Below the pieces are notes generated by a model. The model did no database searches and was not told where the DNA came from. It was given only the letters and a program-made list of their open reading frames with translations. Of a stretch of 64,000 nt of DNA, positions 10,545 to 21,792 are shown piece by piece. The stretch covers positions 620,001 through 684,000 of the forward strand of contig CANTUV010000002.1 in the NCBI GenBank assembly GCA_947685225.1, given 5' to 3'. Position 1 is the stretch's first letter; each line of letters starts with the position of its first letter. The stretch comes from Garcia nutans (lineage: Eukaryota > Streptophyta > Magnoliopsida > Malpighiales > Euphorbiaceae). Position numbers and translations under genes: made by a program.

Positions 10545-10935
10545 AAATCTTCCTTAGGTCCAAAACCTAGAATTATCCTTGAGTCTAGAACTCGAACCGG
10601 GTTCAGAACCCAAATTTTCCTTATGTCCAAAACCTAGAATCATCCTTGAGTCCAGAACTTGATCCGGGTCCAGAATCCAAATTTTCCTAAGGTCCAGAAC
10701 CTAGAATCATCCTTGAGTCCAGAACTCGAACCGGGTCCAGGACCCAAATTTTCCTTAGGTCCAGAACCTAGAATCATCCTTGAGTCCAGAACTCGAACCG
10801 AATCCACAATCCAAATTTTCCTTAGATTGAGAACCTAGAATTATCCTTGAGTCCAGAACTCGAACCGGGTCCAGAATCCAAATTTTCCTTAGGTCTAGAA
10901 CCTAGAATTTATCCTTGAGTCCAAAACCCAAAACC
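10545..10935 (+). repeat. Minisatellite with a longer unit of about 65-68 bp
   Basis: Five imperfect units contain CCTTAGGTCCAGAACCTAGA, then ATCCTTGAGTCCAGAACTCG, then AACCGGGTCCAGAACCCAAA. This array ends about 60 bp before the polypurine tract. Confidence 0.88.
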
Positions 10936-11002
10936 TAAACCATCTCAAAAATTAAGTCTTATTGCTTTTCACTCTCTTTCACTAAAGTTTCAGATCATTC
11001 AA

Positions 11003-11015
11003 GCAGGGGGCAAAC
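11003..11015 (+). other. Tat-1 polypurine tract
   Basis: GCAGGGGGCAAAC sits directly before the LTR start TGTAGACCC. It is the expected position and composition of the plus-strand DNA primer. Confidence 0.85.
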
Positions 11016-13264
11016 TGTAGACCCTTAATTTTTGACCCAGTCCGGTCCAATATGTTTTATTTAGTCCAAAATGATTTTTGTTGTCTAATTGGTCCAAAAT
11101 AATTTTTGTTAAATAATTTTTTACTTTAGTATCTAATTTTTATTAATAAACAAATAAACAAATAAAAGTCAAAAAATAAAAATAAAAATCGGAGTCGAAA
11201 AAATTGGCGATGAAAAAATCGTCGCGCGTGCCCGTGGGCATTTCGCCTGCAGGAATTTCCTTCGGGCGAAATGGCCCAAGCTATTTCGCCCGCAGAAAAA
11301 ATCTGCAGGTGAAATAGCTTTTCCATTTCGCTCACAGGATTTTCCTGCAAGCAAAATGGCTCATGCCATTTCGCCCGTAGCCCGCCCACTGCCGCAATTT
11401 CCTATGGCTAATTTTTTTTTGCCAGCGCATTTTTCTTGCGGTATTTTTTTTCGACAGCGCAATTTTTTCTGACGCAAATTTTTCAAAACCTAATTCAATT
11501 AGGTTTTAGTTTCTTTTTTATTAATATTACTTGCCTTGACTAATTAGGAAAAAAACCATATCAAACCACTATAAATAAGGACCGAAGGCAATGAAATTGG
11601 GGGGACCGAAAGTTAGCAATAGCTTGGAAAATTTGAAACCAAATTAGGGAAGGAAAAGGAGCAATTCAATTTCTTTTTTCTGGAATAGCAGGGACACAAT
11701 TTAAGCAATTCAAAGGCAGCAATTGTCTTTGTTCTTGTTCATCCAAGAAGAATTATTTTTGGAGAATCAACAAAAGAAGGTATGTATTAAATTTTTTTTA
11801 TTTTATTTTTTCATAGTAGCATCAACTATGAAATTTTGTTTTTTTTAAATCAAAAACCTTATAACTTTAATTTAGTTTTTCCAAAGTTAAAAACATTAGT
11901 ACGTTACTTTATTTTCCAAAAATACTTAAAATTGTTATTTTTACCTCTTCAAAATCTTAAAACCTTAAATAAACATATTTTTCAAGAAAAATAAAATTTG
12001 ATTCTTTTTTCTTCAAAAGTTTAAACTAGGTTCTGTTTCTTCCAAAAAACCATAAAAACATCTTTTTTATTTATAAAAACTTCAATCCATTTGTTTAAAT
12101 TCATAAAACCTCATGAAATCATCAAATTGTCTTTCTAAATCCTAATTCAAATTCATCACCCGAGACCCTAATTTTAAATCCTAAAATCCTAATTCAACTT
12201 CTAAACCTAAAATAGAAAACTCTAACTCCTTTAAAACCTTAAACCCTAACTTTTTATAAACCTTAATCCTTTAAAACATTAAAAACCATAAAAACATAAA
12301 TACTTTAAATTTTACATAGTAGCTTGAAATCACCATTTAAAACCACAAATCAAAAGTATTTTAAAGTGTCTAAAACCCTAGTTTCATTATTTCACCATTC
12401 AAATATTAATTTAGTTAATCAAAGAGTCTTACCAACCTTTTAAAACATAAAACCCTAGTCTATTTTAATTCCATAAACAGTCACAGTAGCTATAATTAGA
12501 CTTTTATTTGCTTTATTCAATTCCATATTTGATTATGTTTTGATTTATTTCTTATGCTTTAAATTATTTAAATTCAATGCTTTGTTTATTTTATTTATCA
12601 TTGATGGATGTTTACATTTTATTGATATTTGGTACCTTTGATGAATGATTTATTTATTATGAATGGTTATTTACTTTTATCGATTTATTTAGATTTATAA
12701 ATGTTGTAAGAGGTATGTTTCCACTTGGTTGGTACCTCATTAGTTAAATATCATGTAATTTAATTTGCTTTTCTATCTTAGAACTTATGTAAAGGGCATG
12801 TTTCTACCTTTCGCTAGGTGTCCTATCTAGGCATGTGATGTAAGGACATGTGTTCATCTTCGGATGGGTGTCCATTTATTTCTTTTGTTTTGTTTGGACA
12901 TAGCTTTGATTTTAATATAATGATGCTTTCTTTTTATTGTGTGTAACATGGATAATGTTGTTATATTTAAGAATTTTACAATATTGAGACCTGTAAAGGA
13001 GGTCGGTTCCAATGAACCGGGAGTTGTGGGGGTGCTGGGCCATTTCTCACCTTCCCCACACGTACCCAACTTTTCGAACCCATTAAGGGGTTGGGGATTC
13101 CTTAGGAATTGAGTCGTCCACCCCTTTCTTTTTCTCGACCCGTTCGGGTGGCGACTCCATTTTCTCTGGACTTAGGTCCGTGTTCTTTAAGGCCCCGAGC
13201 CTAAACAGTGCCGAAGTTGCAAGAACCATTTCACCTGGAGTGGGGGCGAAAATCCCTGCTCACA
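11016..13264 (+). repeat. Tat-1 3' LTR (LTR A)
   Basis: It starts TGTAGACCCTTAATTTTTGA and ends GAAAATCCCTGCTCACA, the same ends as LTR D and LTR E. A TATA box (CTATAAATAA, 11569-11578) lies about 550 bp in. Downstream there is AAGGTATGT (about 11776), a possible splice donor, then an A/C-rich tract with several AAACCCTAA-type motifs (12120-12460). Three copies of a phrase with ATGTTTCCAC-like text follow (12700-12870), then the conserved GC-richer end. It is followed by gypsy LTR text at 13265, not by a primer binding site, so this is the downstream LTR. Confidence 0.88.
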
Positions 13265-13812
13265 TTTATGTATACCCTAATGATGAGATGCGAAGCCATT
13301 GTTTTTGGCTATAATGATGCAAATGAAATAATTGGGCTTGATTGCCTAGATGATTATGAGAAAATGAGAATGGAATTGATAATGAAATAATAAAAGAATT
13401 GTGTGCCTAGTATGTTATTCAATTTTTAGAGTTTGTTGCTGGTGACATGCCTAAAAGTAACAATCCCTTGAAGCTAGGATGGGCTTGGTCCTTGAAGCCA
13501 AGTTAGGTTGATGCTATGCTCCCCTTGAAGCTTGGTTGGGCCTAGTCCTTAAAGCCTAGATAGGATGTTACATATGAGATGTTTCTCATTGTGATAATGA
13601 TTCACCAACGGGCTTGATAAATGTGATTATTGGACCAAAACATTAACTCTGGAATTTGAATGACATATTAGTTTCTTTTGGGCCCATGTTTGTCTTTGCT
13701 TAAATGTGAATCATGAATAATGAAACAATCGAATAATATAACGAAATGTAATGTTAAGAAATATGATAGTCTTGTGTATTGTTTCTAATTCTTGAAAGTA
13801 TGACATTGGCAT
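13265..13812 (+). repeat. Older gypsy LTR, left part
   Basis: It shares GGCTATAATGATgcAAATgA text with the LTR at 1930-1960, so it belongs to the same broad LTR group in plus orientation. It is cut at the left by Tat-1. A short array of about 50-bp units with CCCTTGAAGC and TGGGCCTAGTCCTT occupies 13465-13570, the same relative place as arrays in related LTRs. It resumes at 16213 after the solo LTR. Confidence 0.65.
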
Positions 13813-14197
13813 TGTAACACCCCTATATCCCGTATACGTACAAAGCATGCTTATACGATCGTATTATATGTATATTGAATATAGAAATGACACACTTTAC
13901 AAATACACAAATCATATTTAAAGTAAAACTAAAAATTTAAGAAATACCAAATAAAGAGAAATGAAAATCATAAGACACAATAGATAAAAATGTTTGTTTA
14001 TTACACAACGGAAGTTACATCCAAAACTTACAAATATAAATACATCTAAACCTCAATAATTACAAAATATGAAATATATACATGATTGGCATCTTGACTC
14101 TTTGATCTTTAAGCTTTAATCCAACTCTTCACAATCAAAACAACCTCAACTAGGTCTAGAGGAATTCTCCGTCTCAACTCTATCACCTCTATCACCT

Positions 14198-14235
14198 GCG
14201 CGATGAATCATAATCGCGCTGAGCCAACAACTCAG
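14198..14235 (-). other. Double stem-loop of gypsy LTR, copy 2
   Basis: Minus-strand order is CTGAG/CTCAG stem, then GCGCGAT/ATCGCGC stem, then AGGT. All stem pairs are intact. Confidence 0.75.
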
Positions 14236-14499
14236 TAGTACAAACCATAATGCTATTATGCTTAATCAATAACAATGATATACAATCAAACAATAAAGAT
14301 CATACTCAATATACAATATTTCATGAATATTACATTATTTCATCATTCATAACATCAACATGACATAGACACCTATGGGCCCAACAAGTGTCTAATACGA
14401 TATTCAGAATTCAACTCGTATTACATTATTTTTTTTGGTTCATAATCACAATAATCAAGCCCGTAGGCATCATATATATATGTCTCTATCCATGGATAG

Positions 14500-14682
14500 T
14501 GTAACAGACCCAGTCTCTTGGACCATCAACTCAACAAGTCGAGGAGATCCTCAACCCAGCAAGACTGTTACCAATCATATATCTCAAAATCACAATTCTC
14601 ATAATGTAACAGACCCAGTCTCTTGGACCTCAATTCAACTCAAATTGAAGAGATCCTCAACCCAGCAAGACTGTTACTATTC
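14500..14682 (-). repeat. GTAACAG-bounded unit array (two units)
   Basis: Each unit of about 75-80 bp starts GTAACAGACCCAGTCTCTTG and ends ACTGTTAC, so each is bounded by the inverted pair GTAACAG/CTGTTAC. Confidence 0.8.
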
Positions 14683-15254
14683 ATAATTTCATAGGCATGC
14701 CACCCAAATCCAGAACTCTGAAACTGAATAACATATTAAACATACAATTATATCATTATTCTCTTTCTCAATTTGTATCTCAATATCAAATAGGCAATCA
14801 TGCCTCAACACTTTCATTTGTATAACCATAGCCACTCACAATGGCTTCTCATCACACTTGAATCATCATGTCTCAATTCACAATATAATACATCATTTTT
14901 CACATATTCATAATCAATTACATTGAACATAATCATATATGCGTACATATCTCAATTATCTCATTTCACATTATACATATAGTACATTTCACAAGATTCA
15001 CAATGTGCAAAACATAACATTATTCATATATAACAATAATGTCATATCAAGTGAATGTATGCAACAATGCAAGGTTTGTACTTACCTCAATAACAATTCA
15101 CACAACTCTAAACACTTCCTTTCCAAGATTCTTTTACTTCTTAGATCAATGATAACTCACTTTCTTCAAGACCTAATCTAAAAATAATAACATACACTTG
15201 CTTAGGGATACACATGAGATAATCAAATTAAGAGTTAACTAGGGCAAACCCTAA

Positions 15255-15552
15255 ACATGACACGCTCAACCACACGGGCGTGTCCCTGACCGTGCCCTAA
15301 CTCCACAGCACAGAAGCTTTTACACTCTCAGAACCACGGGCGTGTCACTGGGCGTGTAATACATTCTGCCTCTCTGAAAAATATCAACACGTCCAACAAC
15401 GTGAGCGTGCTCATGGCCGTGTAAAATCTCCAATCTCACAGTAGCTATGACACGCTCAATAACACGGGCGTGTTACTGGTCGTTTCAAACCTACTACCTC
15501 CAACACAATTGACACGCCTAAGAATCTGAACGTGTTCATGGGCGTGTCAGGC
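15255..15552. repeat. CGTG palindrome array in solo LTR
   Basis: About four units of roughly 70 bp contain GACACGCTCAA, then ACACGGGCGTGT, then a second CGTG motif. The last unit ends GGGCGTGTCAGGCCAAAAA. CG-rich half sites pair as imperfect palindromes. Confidence 0.8.
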
Positions 15553-16212
15553 CAAAAACTCAGATTTCGGCCAAAACAACAAAACACACAATCAAACACT
15601 TCTTTTCTTCAATCCATCCTTAAAATCCATAATCAATCTAATCAAACACTCTTAAACATATCACAATCAAACAACACACTCTTAAATCATCTATCAATTT
15701 CACAACACAACTTCAAATAAGCAAAGATATCAAAAGAGGACTTACCAAAGTTATAAAATTTCTTGAATCACCAACTTGATCACTTAGATCTTCCTTCAAT
15801 TTGAGCTTAGAACATCAAAATCCTCTCTTGCTCACTTGCTTTCCCTTGTCTATGGAGGAACCGGCCACAACAAAAAGAAAAGAAGAAAAGAACAATGAAG
15901 ATACAAAGTCAACTCCTCTTTAAATCTCCACCAACTATCTCAACATGAGCAATTACCTAAACACCCTTATACAATTTGTTTTGATTTCCTTTAAAGCACT
16001 TGCCCTCTTTTAGTAATTTCACAAATAACTATATAAATATCTTCTTCCCTTGACCACTCTTTTGACTTGCATATATGTTATATATATTATCATATAAACA
16101 ACATATACACTTCTCTCTATACACTCTTTCCTTTCCCATAACACATATACATTTAATTCAAATCAAACAACAATTACCTCAATACTTCTAGAGCACATTT
16201 TGGGATATTACA

Positions 16213-16657
16213 GGCATTATATTAAAGCATATTGTTATTGTGGTTTGTACCACTAAGCCTATGGCTTAACACAATTGTAGTTCATCGCGCAGGTGACAGA
16301 GTAGATCCGGTTGAGCTGGAAAGTTTAGCTAGACCGAGTCGAGTCTAGGCTTGAGATTCTTTATGAAGTGTTGATTTTTGGACTTCAAGATCAGAGACGA
16401 ACTACCAAGCATGTATAATTCTATATTTTTGTAATTATGGATTTTGATGTATATATATATGTATATGCCGCTACATTTTCCGCTACTTAATAAACAAATA
16501 TTTTATCTATTATGTTCTATAATATAAGTTAAATATTTTAAGTTTTCTCATAAGGAATGTTTGTTTAAAATAGACTGTGACATTCCTGTATCCTGTATAC
16601 GTATATTACAGATGTGGTTGCATGTAGTGTGTGTATTTGGGGTATAGGAGTGTTACA
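16213..16657 (+). repeat. Older gypsy LTR, right part and 3' end
   Basis: It continues the LTR begun at 13265 after the solo-LTR insertion. It has the double stem-loop (16253-16290), GCGCAGGTGACAGAG, the phrase ACCAAGCATGTATAATTC shared with other LTRs, and ends GGTATAGGAGTGTTACA at 16657. It was inserted into the minus-strand Tat LTR at 16658. Confidence 0.8.
16253..16290 (+). other. Double stem-loop of gypsy LTR, copy 3 (decayed)
   Basis: Stem 1 (TAAGCC/GGCTTA) is intact. Stem 2 is partly lost: ACACAAT now faces ATCGCGC, consistent with CpG decay in an old copy. Confidence 0.55.
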
Positions 16658-16801
16658 CAATTCGCAGCCCGCGATGAAAAAATTTTGTCGTCGATTCTTC
16701 CATTGCTGATTTTTATTTATTTATTTATTTAAAACACCACAAAAATTATTTTGGACTATTTAAAATATCAGATTGGACTGGGTCACAAAATAACGGTCTA
16801 C
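16658..16801 (-). repeat. Tat LTR start fragment (LTR B)
   Basis: On the minus strand it starts TGTAGACCGTTATTTTGTGA at 16801, matching the first bases of Tat LTRs A, D and E. It is cut at 16658 by the older gypsy LTR. Confidence 0.85.
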
Positions 16802-17586
16802 AGTCTCTTCTTGAGTAAAGCCGCCTTGTTTCTCCATCTCTTCACATAGTCGATAAAGTTTTCATTCGATCTTTGTTGAATGGATTCAACTTCCATTAAA
16901 GTAACTTCTAATTCAACATTATACCCATATTGTTGAATGAAGGCTTTGTATATTAAATCCCAGCTCTTTTGAGTACTATCCTCTAATGTGTTGAACCAAT
17001 TTTGGACATCAGGGTCTAATGAGATCATAAAGTATCTTAGAGTTTGAGATTTAGTAGTCAAGCAAACAACATTGTAGTGATGTACTGCTTCACATGGAAA
17101 TGAGGGTTTTCAGTTCCATCAAATTTGGCAAAGGAAGGCATCTTGAACTTGTATAGGACCTCCTTGTCTACCTCGAACAATTTGTCGACCTCGGACATCT
17201 CTTCGAATTTCAGCTTCTTTTCAAATTTCTTTTATAAATTAGCAATTATCTTCTAAACATCAGAAGTCTTGATCTTTTCAATAGTTGTCTTCTCAACAAC
17301 CTTCGGCTCCTTCTCTTTATCCTGAGGATCTTGGAAGTATTAGGCTCAGTATTCATCAACAACCATAATATCTTGTCATCATCGAAGACTACTTCACCAA
17401 CTTTAGCCTTTCTCTTGTCTTTCTTGGTGTTCTCTTGTCTTTCTTGGTGCTTGCGAATGCTTCAGTAGTGTTCCCAAACATTACAGCCATTTGACTTTTC
17501 ATGATCTTAGCTAGGGCTCCCTTTAGTTCTTCCATCTTGACTTCAAGGGCGTCATCCAACATCTTTTGAATCTGCTTAGGTTCCAT
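16802..17586 (-). pseudogene. Tat-lineage Gag fragment, truncated and frameshifted
   Basis: Gag forms the particle that packages the element RNA. The frame starts at ATG 17586 (MEPKQIQKMLDDALEVKMEE), a close match to Tat-3 Gag at 61215. It reaches TRERLKLVK, where insertion of a repeated CTTGTCTTTCTTGGTG phrase disturbs the frame. The conserved capsid segment resumes at 17061-16802 (QTLRYFMISLDPDVQNWFNT, then VKRWRNKAALLKKR). The protein then stops abruptly because the next base, 16801, is an LTR start. The zinc knuckle and everything after it are missing. Confidence 0.82.
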
Positions 17587-18235
17587 TGCTTTTGATGAGA
17601 AGCTAACTGAGTTGTTATTAGATTCTTCGTCATCAGCATAGGTCGGATTGTCATAGGCTTTTGAACTATTGTAATCCAGGGCTGTGAGGCAGAAAGGATC
17701 AATGAGATGCAAATGTATGTATGCATGTATGCACAAACAACAAACAAACAAAGATAATTAGAAAGTTTCTTCCAGCCTTATAACTTTCCCACATGAATGG
17801 CGAGTCTCTTTTCCTATGTATATGGTTAAAAAAATACCAACATGGGATATTTTTCCTCAAAAAATTCCCTAGGATGATTTTAACCAATAGTTATATTTTC
17901 AAAAATGAAAGTCAGTTCATGATAATTCTCATTAATTAGGCTTCAATCCATCCAACAGCTTTTTATGCTACATTGGATTAAAACTAAATTAAGAAGTCTA
18001 TTATAAATAGATTTCTCACTTCAAAAAGTAACTAATGATTCATGCCAAAAATAAGCCCATGATTAATAGTTCTTAGTATAAATTAGGCCCACAATTGGTT
18101 TTTAGCATTCCATAATTAACCCAAATATTTTGTAAGCTCATTTTAGGAAAATTTGTAATGAAGTGAAAAATAGTTTTGTTTCAAAGCCCATAAAAATGTT
18201 ACATTAGAAAAGCACACCTCAAAATAAAGAAACCT
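17587..18235 (-). other. Tat leader upstream of gag
   Basis: Minus-strand text matches 39240-39870 of Tat-3, including residues CWYFFNHIHRKRDSPF (17887-17699), which correspond to CWYFVNHIPRKRDSPI at 39700-39800. The shared text suggests a conserved leader or leader ORF. Homology fades at about 18235, where copia text begins. Confidence 0.75.
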
Positions 18236-18239
18236 TCTA

Positions 18240-21170
18240 CAGCGAACCCCCAAGGACTTTAGTTCATTTGGATACCTAAAAGAATATAAATCTTATTATC
18301 TTATAGGTATGTCTAAAATCTAATGTCAATGAAAGTATTTGACTTGTGGATAGTGCATGCTCAAGGCAAATGACTGGTAATGCAAAATTTTTTACAACTC
18401 TTACTTACGAGCAATGTGACATTTTTAAATAATGCTAAAAGAAAAATCTTAGGCATTGGTTGTATTTGTATGTTTAATAAGAATTTAATTGATGATGTTT
18501 TGATGGTTTGAAACATAATTTTCTTAGTGTTAGTCTATTTCATGATAAAGGATAAATTGTAAGTTTTAACTCTAAAGGATGCAAAATTTCCTCCTCAAAT
18601 GGTGAATTTACATTCGAAAGAGATACAATTGGTAACACCTATAAAATTGACCTCCACTCTAATAATGCTTTTGAATATTTAGTTACTATTAGCAATGATG
18701 TTTGGCTTTGGCATAGAAGATTAAGACATGCTAGTATGGATCACTTATAATGTCCATGCAAAGAAAAACTTGTTGATGGGATACCCAAAATAAAGTTTCA
18801 CAAGAATAATACTTTTAGATTTGTTTGGTTCAAATAGAGTTGCTAGCCTAAGTGGCAAATTATATGCATTTCTACTTGTTGATGATTAGTCAAGGCTCAC
18901 ATGGGTTAATTTCTTGGCATATAAGAAGCATGCTTTTGATTCTTTTAAAATCTTTGCCAAACAAGTTTAAAATGAAAAAGGTCATGTAATCACTGTTATT
19001 AGAAGTGATCATGGCAAAGAATTTAAAAATGAATACTTTTTTAAATTTTTGCAATGAACTTAGCATATCACATAAAATTTTAGCTCCTAGAACACTACAA
19101 AAAAATTAATAAAACCTTGGTTGAAATGGCTAGAACAATGCTCACTGAGTATAATTTATCTTCTTACATTTAGGTGGAAGCTGTTAATATCACTTGTTAC
19201 ATTTCAAATAGAGTTTTCAAAAGACATTTATTAAATAAAAAATCTTATGAGCTTGCAATGGAAGAAAACCTAAATTTTCATACCTTGGAGTATTTGGATG
19301 CAAATGCTTCATATTAAACACCAAGGACAACCTTGAAAAAATTTCATCCAAATCGAATGAAGGTGTATTTTGGGACATTCATCCTTTAGCAAAGCATATA
19401 GAGTCTTTAATAAAAGAACTCTAGTAGTTGAAGAATCAATGCATGCTATATTTGATGAATCCTCTAAAATTGATCATGGGAAAGGTAGTGTAATTGATGA
19501 TTTTGTAGATACATTTGAGAAAATTGGAATCAATAAAACTCCAAAGGAAGATAAAGAAACACCATCTTAAGAGGATTCCAAAGAAAAAGAAGAAAAACAA
19601 CAACTACCCAAGGATTAACATTTTTAAAAAGATCATCCAAAAGAACTCATCATTGGTGACTCATATAATGGAGCAGCTACCATATCAAAAATTTAAAAAC
19701 TTAAATTCTAATATTGCCTTTGTTTCTCAAATCGAGCCAAAGATCACTAAGGAGTCTCTTAGTGATGAAATTTGGGTGATTGCAATACAAGAATAACTTA
19801 ACTAATTTGATAGAAACTAAGTATATGAACTTGTTCCTAGACCTAAAGATCATCCAATTATAGGATGTAAATGGGTTTATAAGCATAAGCTTGATGAAAA
19901 TAGTCTCATTACTAGAAATAAATCTAGATTAGTAGCTAAATGCTATAACCAAGAGGAAGGCATTGACTATGATGAGATATTTGTTCATAATACTAGATAA
20001 GAAGTAATCATTTTCATGCCATATGAATTGTAAATTCTTTTAAATTGATGTTGAAAGTGTATTTCTAAATGGTTTTATAAATGAGAAAGTTTATGTCGAA
20101 TAACCCTTGGTTTTGAAGACAATAAATTTCCAAATTATATTTTAAACTCACCAAGGCATTATATGGTTTAAAGCAAGCTCTAAGAGTTTGGTATGATAGG
20201 CTTAGTGCTTATTTATTAGATAATAGTTTTTCAAAAGGCAAAGTTGATACAACACTTTAAAAAAAAAAAAGAAATTGCATGATATTTTAATTATACAAAT
20301 CTATGTTGATAAAATTATATTTGGTGCTATTAATTAATCTGTGTAAAGAATTTGCTTCTTGTATGACTAGGGAATTTGAAATGAGCATAATTGGTAAACT
20401 TAAATTCTTTCTTTGTCTACAAATTAAGTAATGCAAGGATGGTATCTTTATCAACCAATCAAAATATACAAAGGAACTTCTTAAGAAGTTTGGCATGGAT
20501 GGTTGCAAAGCAAGCAAAACACCAATGAGTAGATCAAGGTATTATTGAATCCCTACTTTAATTAACTGCTTCGAGACTTGATATAATGTATAGTGTTTGC
20601 TTATGTGCTAGATTTCAATCTTGTCCTAAAGAATCATATTTAAATGCTATTAAAAGAATTTTGAAATACTTAAGTGGAACAATGCATTTAGGTCTCTAGT
20701 ATCCTAGAAACACATCTTTTGATATTTTGGGTTTTTCGAATGTGGATTTTGCCGGTAGACCATCAGATAGGAAGACCACGATTGGTCATGCCACTTTCTT
20801 GGTGATTGCCTAGTTTCTTGGTTTAACAAGAAACAAGTGTTGTTTGCTTTACCTACTACAGAAGCCCAATATGTTGTAGCTTAATTTTGTTGCACACAAG
20901 TTTTGTGGTCGAAACAACAATTGCAAGATTATGGTATAGTATTAGAACACATCCCCATTAAGTGTGATAACACTTGTGCCATTAATCTATCCAAAAAATC
21001 CCATTCAGCACTCTAGATCAAAACACATAGATTTAGGCATCATTTTTTAAGAGTCAATGTTCAAAATCAAAATGATGTTTTGGAATTTATAGGTACTTAA
21101 AATCAACTTGCTGATATTTTTACTAAATCCTTGAATGAAGAAAAACTAAACTTCATAAAAAAAAAAACAA
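18240..21170 (+). pseudogene. Ty1/copia Pol, heavily decayed
   Basis: The order is protease, integrase, RT, RNase H, which defines copia. Protease: VDSACSRQMTG at about 18345-18380. GAG-pre-integrase: DVWLWHRRLRHASMDHL at about 18695-18750. Integrase core: SRLTWVNFLAYKKHAFDSF and RSDHGKEFKNEYF (18885-19040), then NRVFKRH. RT: HPIIGCKWVYKHKLDENS (about 19850) and KSRLVAKCYNQEEGIDYDE. RNase H: SDRKTTIGHATFL, TTEAQYVVA and NQLADIFTKSLNEEKL (about 21105-21150). Many frameshifts and stops break every domain. The gag part and 5' LTR are absent; the left edge meets a Tat leader at about 18235. Confidence 0.88.
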
Positions 21171-21792
21171 ATAGGAATGATAGATGGGAGCACCTTACAT
21201 TGAATATATGTTGTCGATTGGTTTGAATATGCATATCAATGATGAAATTAGAATTGTTTACAAATGTATGCATTTTACATGACCAAATTCTCATTCAAAT
21301 TTATTTTGATCATACATTTAGGTCCATTTTATTGGCACTTAATGAAAATGATCATATATGCATTTTTACTTCTACTTGCTTAATCCTAATAAAAGTTCAG
21401 TTTTCACTCTTCATTGTTTGTTACATTATTTTTGCCTTTTTCAAGAGGGAAGAATTTGAATTGAATTGAATCAAATTGAATTGAACTTATATGAAAAAAA
21501 ATCAAAATACCATAGCATATGTTAAGGGAGAGCAATTGAAAAATACCATAATATATGTTAAGGGGGAGCAATTGAAAACTTGAAATTTACAAAAGCAAAA
21601 TGGCTATATGATTAAGCAAAATATTACAACTTTCTCTTGTCAAAGAAGTGTTAAAAGGAGATGGACAAATAGAAGAGGAGTAATTTAATTAAAATACACA
21701 TTAAAGATTAAAACACCCTTTAGAAATGGAAACTTTTTGAAGTTTATATTAAATCAATTCAATTTAATTGACAAAGTAAAAAGGGGGGAGAT
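21171..21792 (+). other. Copia 3' untranslated region and polypurine tract
   Basis: No gene. A phrase with ATACCATA-TATGTTAAGGG-GAGCAATTGAAAA is duplicated at 21505-21575. AAAAAGGGGGGAGATTG at about 21777-21792 is the polypurine tract before the LTR. Confidence 0.75.

Larger units (their letters stand above)
1..13264 (+). mobile_element. Tat-lineage Ty3/gypsy retrotransposon (Tat-1), 5' part outside window
   Basis: One plus-strand element can be followed from pol (1-31 continuing at 3463) through integrase, a long 3' untranslated region with an antisense ORF, minisatellites, a polypurine tract near 11003-11015 and a 3' LTR ending at 13264. The RT, the extra archaeal-type RNase H and the integrase order match the Tat/Ogre/Retand lineage. 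Its gag and 5' LTR must lie left of the window. It sits inside an older gypsy LTR (13265 onward) and is itself interrupted at 32-3457. All coding parts are decayed. Confidence 0.85.
13813..16212 (-). repeat. Solo gypsy LTR with target duplication GGCAT
   Basis: This 2400-bp unit runs from TGTAACACCCC to GGGATATTACA, flanked by GGCAT at 13808-13812 and 16213-16217. In LTR sense it is on the minus strand (starts TGTAATATCCC, ends GGGTGTTACA). No internal region is present, so it is a solo LTR formed by LTR-LTR recombination. It is related to the LTRs at 43354 and 51465 and carries the same modules: unit array (14500-14682), CGTG array (15255-15552) and double stem-loop (14198-14235). Confidence 0.92.

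Noticed and set aside
9900..10935. Possible CRISPR-like regularly spaced repeats
   Set aside because: Units are tandem, imperfect and without unique spacers, and they lie in a plant retrotransposon 3' region; this is a minisatellite.
15532..15720. Asn/Gln-rich ORFs in the LTRs (also 44531-44851 and 53019-53369)
   Set aside because: They run through the CGTG array and A/C-rich LTR text; frames differ between LTR copies because of indels, so conservation as protein is not supported.
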